Origin: Lachnospiraceae bacterium
GTDB lineage: Bacteria; Bacillota; Clostridia; Lachnospirales; Lachnospiraceae
Reading direction: 5' to 3'
DNA: 64,000 nucleotides
NCBI GenBank assembly: GCA_017449075.1
Contig: JAFSKG010000032.1
Span: 1-64,000 of the forward strand
Every line of letters begins with the position of its first letter. Positions within the stretch are counted from its first letter, which is position 1. The translations under genes and the position numbers were made by a program. Shown here piece after piece: positions 47,840-58,000 of the stretch. Below the pieces are notes generated by a model, which was not told the origin of the DNA, ran no database searches, and was given only the letters and a program-made list of their open reading frames with translations.

Positions 47840-49156
47840 TTAGTATCCTCTCGCCTCTCTACTTCTTCTTGCGTAACTTGACTGTGGATGTTGAGCGATT
47901 ATCTTATCGAATATTTCGTTTGCCTCTCTATTTCTTTCGAGATTTTGATAGAGACGGGCAAGTAAAAACATAGTCTCTGGATCGTCTGGGTTGATACTCA
48001 GTGACAATTGATAGTAAGAAATTGCTGCCGTTTTATTTCCACCATTCCAACTTTCGGTTCCAAGTTCGCAAAGTCTCTTTGCACCTATTCCCTCTATACG
48101 AGATCTCGCTTGATTTAATAAAGTTACAAGCGACTCATCTGTTATGGCATCTTTGTCTAACTCTACATAATTTCTTGCCGCCCTACTTATATATCCATTA
48201 TCAAAATCTGTAATTATACTATTTAAAGTTTCATACTGAGATGTAAAAAGTTTGTTTTGTTCCTCATAAGCTTTCAATTTTACACTCGCATCTTCATAGT
48301 CACTCTTTAATTGATTATTTTCAATTGTTATATCTCTTATTATTTTATTTTGGTCATTTACAAGTTCTGCATATCTTATAACTTGGTTTTCACTCGCAAG
48401 CGAAGAGTTGCTACTTCCATGTGGAGATATAAGAAGCGCATATGAAAGTGCTCCGATGATTATGCCGATCAAAATAAAAATTACTTTTTGATTTTCAGAT
48501 AGCTTAATATATTTTCTTGGAAGTATGGCGTCATCTGATTCAAGTTTTTTGAAGGAATAAATTTTTTCAATCTTCTTTTCTTTTACTTCACTTTTCTTTG
48601 TATTTTTGAGAACATAATTCATATGCTCATTGATAAATTTATTTCCATTATCAATCTTTTGACATCTTAGCAAATATGATCCTGCTTTTATATGATCTTT
48701 AATTTGTAAATATAAAATAGCCAAGAGGAACATGGCTTTTACGTTGTGGTCATTATATTCTATAGCTTTATTGAGTTTGAGCATTGCAAGATCAGTTCTA
48801 TTATAAACTGGATCTAAATCATCTATAGCCTGATTGTATATCTTCACGCTTTTAAAACATTTTTCTGTATCTGGATCATCCTGCACTCTTTTAAGATATT
48901 CATTTGCAGGGTTTAAATCACTTTTAAAGAGATCTCTACTCACAAGCCACTGCACAATGCCTTCAGTTACAGCACCCTCTTCGTAAAAGATGAGACCAAG
49001 TAAGTTTCTGGCATTTGTATTTTTAGCATTAAAAGAAAGCGACTTTTTCAAAAGTAAAGTAGCCCCATATAAATCTCTTTCCACCGCCCTATCTATTGCA
49101 AGATTATAAAAACGGTTAGAAATTTGTCTAAGTTCTCTCTCGTAAATTGATGCCAT
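47840..49156 (-). CDS. TPR-repeat protein with one membrane segment
   Basis: The 438-residue protein has N-terminal TPRs (about 10-180, NARNLLGLIFYEEGAVTEGI, NVKAMFLLAILYLQIKDHIK), a membrane segment (about 224-243, VIFILIGIIIGALSYALLIS), a coiled coil (about 255-310) and two more TPRs at the C-terminus (AISYYQLSLSINPDDPETMF, NREANEIFDKIIAQHPQSSY). It looks like a scaffold linking cytoplasm and exterior. No enzyme domain is present. It lies 9 bp after the small acidic gene. Confidence 0.85.
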   Translation of the reverse strand: MASIYERELRQISNRFYNLAIDRAVERDLYGATLLLKKSLSFNAKNTNARNLLGLIFYEEGAVTEGIVQWLVSRDLFKSDLNPANEYLKRVQDDPDTEKCFKSVKIYNQAIDDLDPVYNRTDLAMLKLNKAIEYNDHNVKAMFLLAILYLQIKDHIKAGSYLLRCQKIDNGNKFINEHMNYVLKNTKKSEVKEKKIEKIYSFKKLESDDAILPRKYIKLSENQKVIFILIGIIIGALSYALLISPHGSSNSSLASENQVIRYAELVNDQNKIIRDITIENNQLKSDYEDASVKLKAYEEQNKLFTSQYETLNSIITDFDNGYISRAARNYVELDKDAITDESLVTLLNQARSRIEGIGAKRLCELGTESWNGGNKTAAISYYQLSLSINPDDPETMFLLARLYQNLERNREANEIFDKIIAQHPQSSYARRSREARGY

Positions 49157-49165
49157 TTAGCCCTC

Positions 49166-49315
49166 TTAATTTGGTTTTGTGTTTGTAGCCTGCTTAAACA
49201 TATTAAACATAACATCGTCCATATCTGTTATGTCCATCTGTGCTAGCGCATCATCAATTTGGTCGGGTTCGAGACTTTTTTCGAATTTTTTAATCTCTTC
49301 GTCAAAATTTAACAT
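49166..49315 (-). CDS. Small 49-residue acidic protein upstream of the TPR gene
   Basis: An ATG with GAGGAG eight bases upstream starts MLNFDEEIKKFEKSLEPDQI and continues to ATNTKPN. It is acidic and amphipathic (IDDALAQMDITDMDDVMFNM). It lies 9 bp before the TPR gene and is likely co-translated. I do not recognise a family. The codons and strong ribosome site support a real gene. Confidence 0.75.
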   Translation of the reverse strand: MLNFDEEIKKFEKSLEPDQIDDALAQMDITDMDDVMFNMFKQATNTKPN

Positions 49316-49325
49316 TTATTCTCCT

Positions 49326-49404
49326 CGGGCTCTGCAAGCATTCGCCCCTACAAAGGGTTTTGCAAGCATTCGCCCCTACAGGTACGGGCGAGTTTTACGA
49401 GCCC
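49326..49404. repeat. REP cluster (two C-type, one A-type unit)
   Basis: Minus-strand C-type units at 49326-49351 and 49355-49379 share TGCAAGCATTCGCCCCTAC. A plus-strand A-type unit at 49382-49404 has GTAC, GGGCGAG and CGAGCCC. They separate the amidohydrolase and the small acidic gene. Confidence 0.8.
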
Positions 49405-49410
49405 ATGTAA

Positions 49411-50697
49411 TTATCTGTTCAATAAATTATGTAATAGTTCGTTGCATTTTTTATAAATGTAAGTTTCGTCTTCATTTATAAAGAACTTGCCATCTTCATA
49501 AAGTATCTTTCCGTCTACCATAGTAAGTTTTACGTTTTGCTTTCCGCATGCATATACTAGGTTATTGATAAATGTATTTCTTGGCTGCATATTTGGTTTA
49601 TTTACATCTATAAGTACAATATCAGCAAGTTTTCCCTCTTCTAAAGAATCAGCATCTTTATGTCCAAGGCAATTTGCTCCATTTACCATGACCATCTTAA
49701 GTATCTCTTTTGGATTAAGTGCAGACGGGTCATCATTTGTAACTTTTTGAAGCGTAGTAGTTAGATACATTTCTCTAAACATATCTATGGCATTATTACT
49801 TGCAGGGCCATCAGTTCCTATAGCAATCCTTACACCGCTATCCAAAAACTTTTTGATTCTTGGTATGCCACTTGCAAGTTTTACATTTGATCCCGGACAA
49901 GTAACTAGTGTAAGATTTCTCTTTTTAAATATCTCTATATCGTCATCATTTATATGCACGCAGTGATAACCACCACCACCAAAATCATAAAGTCCAAATT
50001 TTTCAAACACCTGAGTAGGGGTTAATCCTCCCCATCTCTTCTTGCACTCTTCAAATTCAAATTTTGTCTCAGAGTTATGAACATAGAACTCTGCTTTATA
50101 TTTATGAGTGAGCTCCGACATCATTTTCATTATCTCTTCATTATTTGTATATTCTGCATGAAGTCCAAATGTATACTTTACAATATTTCCATTGTCACCT
50201 TTATAATTATTTATCTTATTATAAAACTCTTCTGGTGCTATTACTTTATCAAACTGCGTAATGGAATCGCAGATGTTCACTCTAAATCCCGCTTTATATG
50301 ATGCTTCGGCAACTGTATAATTGCTCTTATACATATCCATAGATCCAGTCACACCAGATGTAAGATTTTCCATTATGCCAAGTAAAGTAAAGTAATAAAT
50401 ATCTTCATCAGTAAGTTTTGCTTCATTTGGGAAACAGTATGTCTTTAGCCAGTCATGAAGTGGCAAGTCATCTGACAGAGATCTCAAAAAGACCATTGCA
50501 TTATGACTATGTGAGTTTTTAATTCCTGGTATTAAATAATTATCGTTACAGTCAACTACTCTCTCATACTTAGAGTCATCACTTGCATCTGTTGGTCTTA
50601 TAGTTTTAATTCTATTATTTTCTACAATCAAATCTTGTGATTTTAAAATTTCGAAATCCTTGTTTAGTACATTTGCATTTTTAAATTTTATTGACAT
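49411..50697 (-). CDS. Amidohydrolase (TRZ/ATZ/SsnA-like deaminase family)
   Basis: The start is MSIKFKNANVLNKDFEILKS at 50697, with GAAGGAG upstream. The 428-residue enzyme has the metal-dependent amidohydrolase core: LIPGIKNSHSHNAMVF (HxH), FGLHAEYTNN, GGGYHCVHIND, and VRIAIGTDGPASNNAIDMF for the Asp ligand. The tail (GKLADIVLIDVNKPNM) is the usual composite domain. Such enzymes deaminate adenosine-like or cytosine-like compounds or dechlorinate triazines. Substrate is undecided, with S-adenosylhomocysteine/methylthioadenosine type deaminases the closest guess. Confidence 0.9.
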   Translation of the reverse strand: MSIKFKNANVLNKDFEILKSQDLIVENNRIKTIRPTDASDDSKYERVVDCNDNYLIPGIKNSHSHNAMVFLRSLSDDLPLHDWLKTYCFPNEAKLTDEDIYYFTLLGIMENLTSGVTGSMDMYKSNYTVAEASYKAGFRVNICDSITQFDKVIAPEEFYNKINNYKGDNGNIVKYTFGLHAEYTNNEEIMKMMSELTHKYKAEFYVHNSETKFEFEECKKRWGGLTPTQVFEKFGLYDFGGGGYHCVHINDDDIEIFKKRNLTLVTCPGSNVKLASGIPRIKKFLDSGVRIAIGTDGPASNNAIDMFREMYLTTTLQKVTNDDPSALNPKEILKMVMVNGANCLGHKDADSLEEGKLADIVLIDVNKPNMQPRNTFINNLVYACGKQNVKLTMVDGKILYEDGKFFINEDETYIYKKCNELLHNLLNR

Positions 50698-50708
50698 ATT
50701 TACTCCTT

Positions 50709-50734
50709 CGGGCTCTGCAAGCATTCGCCCCTAC
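50709..50734 (-). repeat. REP-like unit (C-type)
   Basis: GTAGGGGCGAATGC and TTGCAGAGCCCG on the minus strand match the unit at 49326-49351 exactly over the core. It lies between tRNA-Leu and the amidohydrolase gene. Confidence 0.75.
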
Positions 50735-50750
50735 TTTGCAATACAAAAAA

Positions 50751-50830
50751 TGCGGATAACAGGACTTGAACCTGCACGGTTTCCCGCCAGAACCTAAATC
50801 TGGTGCGTCTGCCAATTCCGCCATATCCGC
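50751..50830 (-). tRNA. tRNA-Leu (anticodon UAG)
   Basis: On the minus strand the 7-bp acceptor GCGGATA pairs with TATCCGC. The anticodon stem CCAGA/TCTGG holds loop TTTAGGT, so the anticodon is TAG. A type II variable arm (CGG GAAA CCG) and T-arm GCAGG TTCAAGT CCTGT confirm leucine. CCA is not encoded, and T6 follows directly as a likely terminator. Confidence 0.95.
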
Positions 50831-50872
50831 TTATCCATTATATTATATCGTAAATCGCTTAATTTTACAAAT

Positions 50873-50902
50873 AAAAAAGCCCCTATTTAAAGGGACTTTT
50901 TT
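50873..50902. terminator. Terminator after the tandem-SGNH gene
   Basis: AAAAAAGCCCCT and AGGGACTTTTTT form a bidirectional stem with one mismatch and a 6-base loop. Confidence 0.8.
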
Positions 50903-50916
50903 CCTTTTTTTTATTA

Positions 50917-52032
50917 CTAGTAAATATTTTTAATCATAGTATCCATCAATGAATATAACATATCATAAATTTGTGGTTCCGCTTTACTATAGTTTCTCAA
51001 GTTTATAAAACAGGCATTTGGATATTCATTTGCCACATCTTCAACTGCCATATCATATAGAGAACTTTCTATCGGCAAACCTCTGTTTTTTTCATAATCT
51101 AAAGTGGCATAGAGAAAAATATTTTTATGTTTTATACTTGACTCATTTAGGTATTCTCTAAGCGTGTCTTTGAATTCATCAAGGTCTGTCTGCAGTTCAT
51201 AGTCTTTTAAGCCGGATGTCAAGAACACACTTTGTGCTTCATAGTTTATTGCTCTAAACACAAAATCTTTACTCTGTGAGAGTAGTAATGCCGGACTTGA
51301 GAAATTTGTAATTACATATTCTTTCTTGTTTTCATAACTAAAGAACTCATATGCTGTAATATCACCAGCTACTGCAATTTGTCTCTTATTTACTTCATTA
51401 ATCGTGGTTGGTGAAGTTTTAAAAATCGTTCTAGCTATAGAATAAACGTAAAACTGTAATTTTGCACTCAAAGTTTCGTAAAAAAACTTATCATAGTGTA
51501 GCCCATCTCCAAATCCGTGTTTCGTACTTGCAAAATATGACATATCTATATACATCACATTTTCATATTCGTCTGCAAGTTTTCTAAGTATTTTGTCGTA
51601 CGCAGATGGTGGTTGGCTTCCGCTTCCTTCTTTTTTATTAGGGTAATCCATATAAGAGTGAAAGAATAAATATTTCTTCTTTGCACTTATCTCTTCTGCA
51701 TATCTCCTGAGTTCTTGTTCAAATATAGCCAATTCCGTATTTAGTGCTTGGTCGTTTACACCCGTAGCAAACAATATATAATTATTGTCTGAGTTTATTG
51801 CTTGCTCAAATATTTTTTGATTTAACGGATTATATATAGTCCCAACCGGAAAAATAAAGTATTCATAGTTTTCATTCTCTACACTTTTATTAAAATATCC
51901 CGCATATGAATCTCCAACTATTGCCACTCTCTGATTAGACACTACTCCTGGCTCTTCAGCAAAAGTTCTTCCAACAATAATAAAGGAAACCAATATTACT
52001 AATCCTAATATTTTTTTATTAAAAACATTCAT
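50917..52032 (-). CDS. Secreted protein with two SGNH-like domains
   Basis: The 371-residue protein has a signal peptide (about 1-25, cut near TFAEE). Domain 1 (about 35-205) begins QRVAIVGDSYAGYFN, with LFATGVND and GDGLHYD completing an SGNH esterase set. Domain 2 (about 217-371) repeats the pattern as QIAVAGDITAYEF and FLTSGLKDYE, but Ser is replaced and the Asp/His block is missing, so it is probably inactive. The ATG abuts the stop of the giant adhesin gene, so the two are co-transcribed. It may de-acylate or modify surface glycans. Confidence 0.82.
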   Translation of the reverse strand: MNVFNKKILGLVILVSFIIVGRTFAEEPGVVSNQRVAIVGDSYAGYFNKSVENENYEYFIFPVGTIYNPLNQKIFEQAINSDNNYILFATGVNDQALNTELAIFEQELRRYAEEISAKKKYLFFHSYMDYPNKKEGSGSQPPSAYDKILRKLADEYENVMYIDMSYFASTKHGFGDGLHYDKFFYETLSAKLQFYVYSIARTIFKTSPTTINEVNKRQIAVAGDITAYEFFSYENKKEYVITNFSSPALLLSQSKDFVFRAINYEAQSVFLTSGLKDYELQTDLDEFKDTLREYLNESSIKHKNIFLYATLDYEKNRGLPIESSLYDMAVEDVANEYPNACFINLRNYSKAEPQIYDMLYSLMDTMIKNIY

Positions 52033-55000
52033 CTAACCAATTCTTGTTGCTACACCACCCTGTGCAGGATCGCAGAAATATGTAGCACCTGCAACTGTAA
52101 TATATCCTGCAAAGACAGATCCTATCTTATCTCCTATTTCAACTAGATAATAGAGTTTGCCATCAATCTCGGTCAATCCTGTCCTCATCACTCCATCATC
52201 TCCAAAGTAGTAATAGAATCCATCTATTTGGACAACTCCGGTTGCCTTTTCAAATGTTGTATTACCTGATGAATCTACCACAGGAACCATAAAGTAAATA
52301 ATTCCATTGCCTGCATTTACAAACCCTTCTCTAAGTTCAGTATTTGCAAAATTAACCATAGGAGGCTCAACTGTAGGAGTTTCTTCTAGTATTGGTACTG
52401 TCTCACCTTGTGCATTAGTATTCATCAAATCCATGTCATAAACATTAGCCAAACCGACAAATAGTGACAAGTCTCCTACAAGTTTTCCTTCTGCATCTGT
52501 CTCAAATACAACTCCACCAATATTTATTGTTGTATTTGCCATGAGTTTTCCTGCTTCAGCTCCACTCTCTTGTAAATAGTATACATTTCCGTTACGTTTT
52601 ACTAATCCAGTAAGCATGTCTCCATTTGCATCAACTGCATACCAGCAACTAGTACCTGATACAAAGCTTTCAAAGAATGTATTTCTTGCTGGTTGACCAT
52701 TTACCATGTACTTCCATTTATTTATAATAGGATCATAGTTCCAAACGCCACTTTCATTTGAACTATTTCCACCTGCAGGAACTATAATATCAACTTGTAA
52801 TCCAGTATCATCTCCTATAAGTTGTCCATTTAGATTAAATTCTCTAACAGCTCCGTCAATGTTTGCAAGACCTGTTAACATGTTGCCGTAGTTATCTAAA
52901 TAATATGTTCCTGTTCCGTCATTTATCCAACCAGTCTTTGCGGTACCATCAGTATTGAAATAATGCCATGAAGTCTTATCATCATTTGAATTTACAGTAT
53001 ACTGCCATCCATTTAATAAAGTACCTTCTGGATCTCGTGCTACATACTTGCCTGTTACTGGGTCAAGATTCCAAATAGCAACAGCAGTGATTTGTTGAGA
53101 CGTTGGTAGTGTGCCTCCGCCGGCTCCACCACCGCCGCCACCGCCGCCGCCACCTTCTTTCTGCCACTCAGCGTAAAGAATCAAATCTTCATATAATTCT
53201 ACTTCTTGTTTATCTTGATAAGTCTTTTTATCTGAACCTTTCCAATAATCAAATGAGTAATTATTTCTTTCAAATTGATTTGCTCTAAGTCTAACTTTTG
53301 TTCCAGCCTTTACGATAGTAGGTTCCATCTTACCTTTACCACCATTTCCTCTGTAAGTAATATTTACATCATATGCATCCATATATATAGCATAAACTTT
53401 ATTATTGCTTGAATCATTGTAAATTGTATCTTTATTAATTTCATTATTACCTGCTGCATCTGTAGTCCACTTTCTAAATAATCTTGCAGTAGTAGCCGGA
53501 ACAGGTTTTACAAATGTACCATCTGCTTCTTTTGGTGCACTTGGACTTCCTATAGAATAATATGGCGCATCTAAGTAACCAACAAATATATTTGTTGTCT
53601 TTCCAGCTGGAAGTGAGCCTTCACCTAATTCCATTGTAATCATCACTTCATTGTTATTCCAAAGTGGGAACAATGTCTTGTCTGCAGTACTTCTAAATAC
53701 TGAATCTACTGTATAGTAATTTGTACCATTGTATGTCTTTCTAGCATAAGGCTCAGTTATCTTAGAATCTACAAACTTTCCTGTAAATGTATAGTTAGTT
53801 CTTGTCTTAGGAGCAAATTCAGGTACATCTGAGAACTTCTGGTCGTAAAGTATTCCAAATCTACTTGCATATGGGTCTGGTATTGCACCCTTTGCCTCAT
53901 TTTGTGCAAGTGAAATATAGTATTTATTTCTTCCCCACATAGCATAGAGATGAACTTCAGTTCTGCCTTCTGGGTCTATCATAACATTTTGCTTATCAAC
54001 ATAGTACTTGCTCTTATCATGCTCTATTGCCTCTGACTCAGATGCTGTGAGTGGAGTCTTAGACCAACCAATAAATCTATATCCAGTAAGTGAATAACCA
54101 TTTTGAGTGAGTGGCATACTAACTTTACCAGATCTACTTTGAGTTGCTGTCTCACCCTTTACATCATTTATATAAGGTCCTGGTGATACTGGTGTATTCT
54201 TTTCAAATACTACCTTAAATGGTCCTGCTTCCCAATTAGCATAGAGCGTTACTACATTATCATCTTCTGAACATCTCAAGTTCTTTACTTTTGCCATATT
54301 ATCATAAGTAAGTTCTATTCTTGGTGCAGTCTCAGGATCTTCTTGACTATAATCAATTGCATTTCGATCTATCCAATTTGAGAATGTTGCAACTGGAATT
54401 CTAAACTCAACATTTGGAAGAATTATTTCTTCGTCAAATTTTACACCAGTAATATCTGCCATAGTGCCAGTTGATGAAGTTGTTGCTGGATCAAATTTGA
54501 TAGTATAAGTTATAGGGTCCCAATTTGCATAGATGCTATCACCGTGTGTAGAGTGATTGTATACTGTATCATTTGTCACAACTACAGCTCCTGATTCTGT
54601 AGCACTCTTCTTAGTACTAAATTGAGTTGTCTTATAACCAAGTCTTGATGGAGTTGTCAAGTAAAGTATCTTGTATCCATCTGGTATGAGGATAGAATAA
54701 GTTGTAGGATTTACTACTCCAGGTGGAACGATTCTATGGCTATCACCTGTCATTCCTTTGAACTTACCACCATTTGCATAAATAGTAACTTCATAAGTCT
54801 TATATCCTATGTAGACATTATCCACACCGTTTACTTTTTGTACATATACAATCCAAGGCTCTCCAGGAGTTTCAGTATCTCTATATGGATCTTCTGCATA
54901 AACTACATCTTTATATGTAAATGTTGGAGTAAATCCGCCTGCAGAATTTATGTCATCTATTACCTTAGTTCCTCTCTCTGGTACATAATATGAAAGCTTC

Positions 55001-58000
55001 ATATCTCTTGTAGCTGTACCAATCTTAAATATCTCAGTTGCTGCATTAGTTACATAGATGTTTCTCATATTGCTTCCAGTAGCAAATGTAATATTACCGT
55101 TGAATAAGAAGTTCACTTTGCTATCACCAGTTATGCCTGCTGGAGTAGATAACTTATATGAGTAAGTACTATCATTTGCAGTGTTCTTAAATACACCACC
55201 ACCTAAGTTAAATGTTGCTCCATTGTTTCCTGAAAGAACATAATCACCAAGTCCATTTACAAATACTATATCATTAGTAGTATCTGGATCAATAATTGCA
55301 GCATGAGGTCCAGTAAGGGTTGTAGTTGTGAATGTACCACCATTATTAAATACTGCATTGTAGTTATGATTAAATACTACATCTTTATCAAGAGTTACCT
55401 TTGCACCATCTATGTACATTACACTACCTACAGATGTTGCAGAACCATTGTGCTCAAATCTTGAGTTCTTGAATGTAATAGCTTGTGAGCCACCATCAAA
55501 GTACATTGCACTTCCTGGTACTGTAATGTCACTTACTGACAATGAAGAAATAGTCACTGCTGTATTGTTATTTGCAAATGCATATATAGTTCCCTTTTCA
55601 GCTGCATTGCCATTGAACGTCATTAATCTATTACCGCGAACCAATCCTCTTATATTATTAAAGTAGATAGTTCCAACTGTAGCTATATTGTCATATAGAT
55701 ACATATGCTTATTTGTGGCACTCATATCAAGTGTTGAATCTTTTGCATAGATTGTAGATCCGTTCTTAGCACTATTGTTTGTAAATACGATGTTTGCGTC
55801 GGCCGCAAATGTTATGCCATCAGCGTAAATTACACCACCATTTACTGCCTTATTATGTTCAAATGTATATGATCCAACAGTACTATCAGCTTGGATATCA
55901 CCACCTGTCATATAGATTACACCACCATCTGTTGCTTCATTATATGACATGTTGACATTTGACTTTGCTTTTATACCACCTGAAGTCATTCTAATTACAG
56001 AACCCTTAACGCCCTTATTATTCTTAATCACAGAACTATCACTTGCGAATGTAAGTGTTGGGCCATTTACATAGAATATACTTCCATCTCCAGTAGATAC
56101 GTTGTTTTCTATATCAACGTTACCAAGTTTAATTTCATTAGATCCTTCAAGTGCCATCATATATCCTGAGTTATTATTATCTATAATAGATGTGCTGCTT
56201 ACAATTACATTGTTTGCCAAAGTATTTATAGTTATAAACTTCTTGCTATTTGTATTGTGAGCAAACTCAGCTTTATCAAGAACTAATTTAGCATTATCTA
56301 CTGTTATAAATCCATCAGTAGAATTATTTGTAGTATTTATAACGCTTGTAGAAGATAATACAACCTTACCACCTACTGCATTTATAAATTTCTGGTTATT
56401 GGTTGCGCTTGTAGTAAGTCCATCTACCTTAACATTATAGAAGTAGAGCTCTCCAGTTCCTGAAACATTAAACATAGGTGATACTGTAGAAGATTGATTT
56501 GCGCTATGAGTAAGTACTGAAGTATATCCTCTCAATCCACAATCTTCTATATAAATCTTCTTGTTAGTAAGGTTGAATAATTGAATACCCTTAACAATGC
56601 TCAACTTGTATCCATTCAAGCAGATAGCTGAGCCATCAAGTAATGTGTCAAGAGGTCTATCAATCTCTACATCAGTTGCAAGTGCAAAGTACTTAACTGA
56701 TGCCATATTTATAATATCGTCTACACTATTAACTTCTGTAAATGATACGAGCGAATCATGTATGCTACCGTCAATGTGTGGAACTCTATCTGGTTCAAAG
56801 TTACCACAGAGTGTATGTTCGTGACTTCCAAGAGTAATTACAGTATAGCCGTCAACTTTTACATGACATCTATTCTTATACATGTTCCAAATTACTTTTT
56901 GTGTTGGATCAAGTACTGATGGAGCAATCCAGTTTTGAGCAGCCACTGGTATGCCTTCAACAGTTACTCTATCTAAATATGACTCTACATTACGAGCTAC
57001 ATATTGAGTTGCAATTACTGCTGTATCTGTCTCTTTCTTCTTGAACTCAACCAAAGCATAGTCATCGCCAAGTTTTACTGATACATCAGCATACTTACCT
57101 GACTTATAAAGTCTTGTGTTTGTTCCTGCATATTCTCTATCAAGCTTTAATATGTTATCTGGTGTAAATACTGGAACTGAGTCAAAACCTGTAATTCTAT
57201 CTTCATTCCAAAGTTTCAGCACGTCTATTTCTTTATTTTCTACGGATACAGAGATGTCTGACTTAGTAGAAAGCTTATGAGTTGTGTCAGCATACATACT
57301 TCCACCCGAAGTCATGAATACATTTCGTGCATTTCCAGTAAATGCACGGTTGTCGTTGATCTTAATTCTGTCGCCTACAGAAACTGTTCCCCTCTTTACA
57401 TAAACTGCACCAGTTGCACCATTTGTATTGTCAGTTATGTCAGTCTCATCATAGATATTGAGAGTTGCATCTACATCGTCTATAACAAGAGTTGAATTAG
57501 TTGATCTATTATCTCTTATATCTGCCTTGCTTATAGTAGTGTTCTTGCCATAAACAGCTATGATGCTTCCAACTGCATTTGCATTCTTAACCTTTATGTC
57601 ATCAAGAGTTACATTGTCAGAAAGAATCTTAATTGCAGCACCATCTTTATCGCCATAAGCACCATCAATTGTAACTTTGCTTATAACTGGGGCATATGCA
57701 CTTGTGCTTGTGTTATCAACTACAAGCGTTGAGCCGTCATTTCCGAGCAATGTCAAAGTATTAGTTATGTTAAGTGTAGAATTATCTAAGTAGATACCTG
57801 CACCAATTCTTCCAACGTTATTTATCATATTAAATGTAGCAAGTGTTGGATCAGTTGTTATGTTAGCACCATTTGCATAGATTACACCATAAGTTGCTAT
57901 ATTGTCTGTCACATACATCTTATCTGTCAATACAAGTATTGCATTATCCTCTACATCAAATGCAGCGCCCTTTTCAGCTTCATTACCACTTATGTACATA

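Noticed and set aside
53103..53153. GGN-rich stretch in the adhesin as a phase-variation tract
   Set aside because: It is a run of glycine codons; length changes by triplets would not shift the frame. It is best read as a flexible linker.
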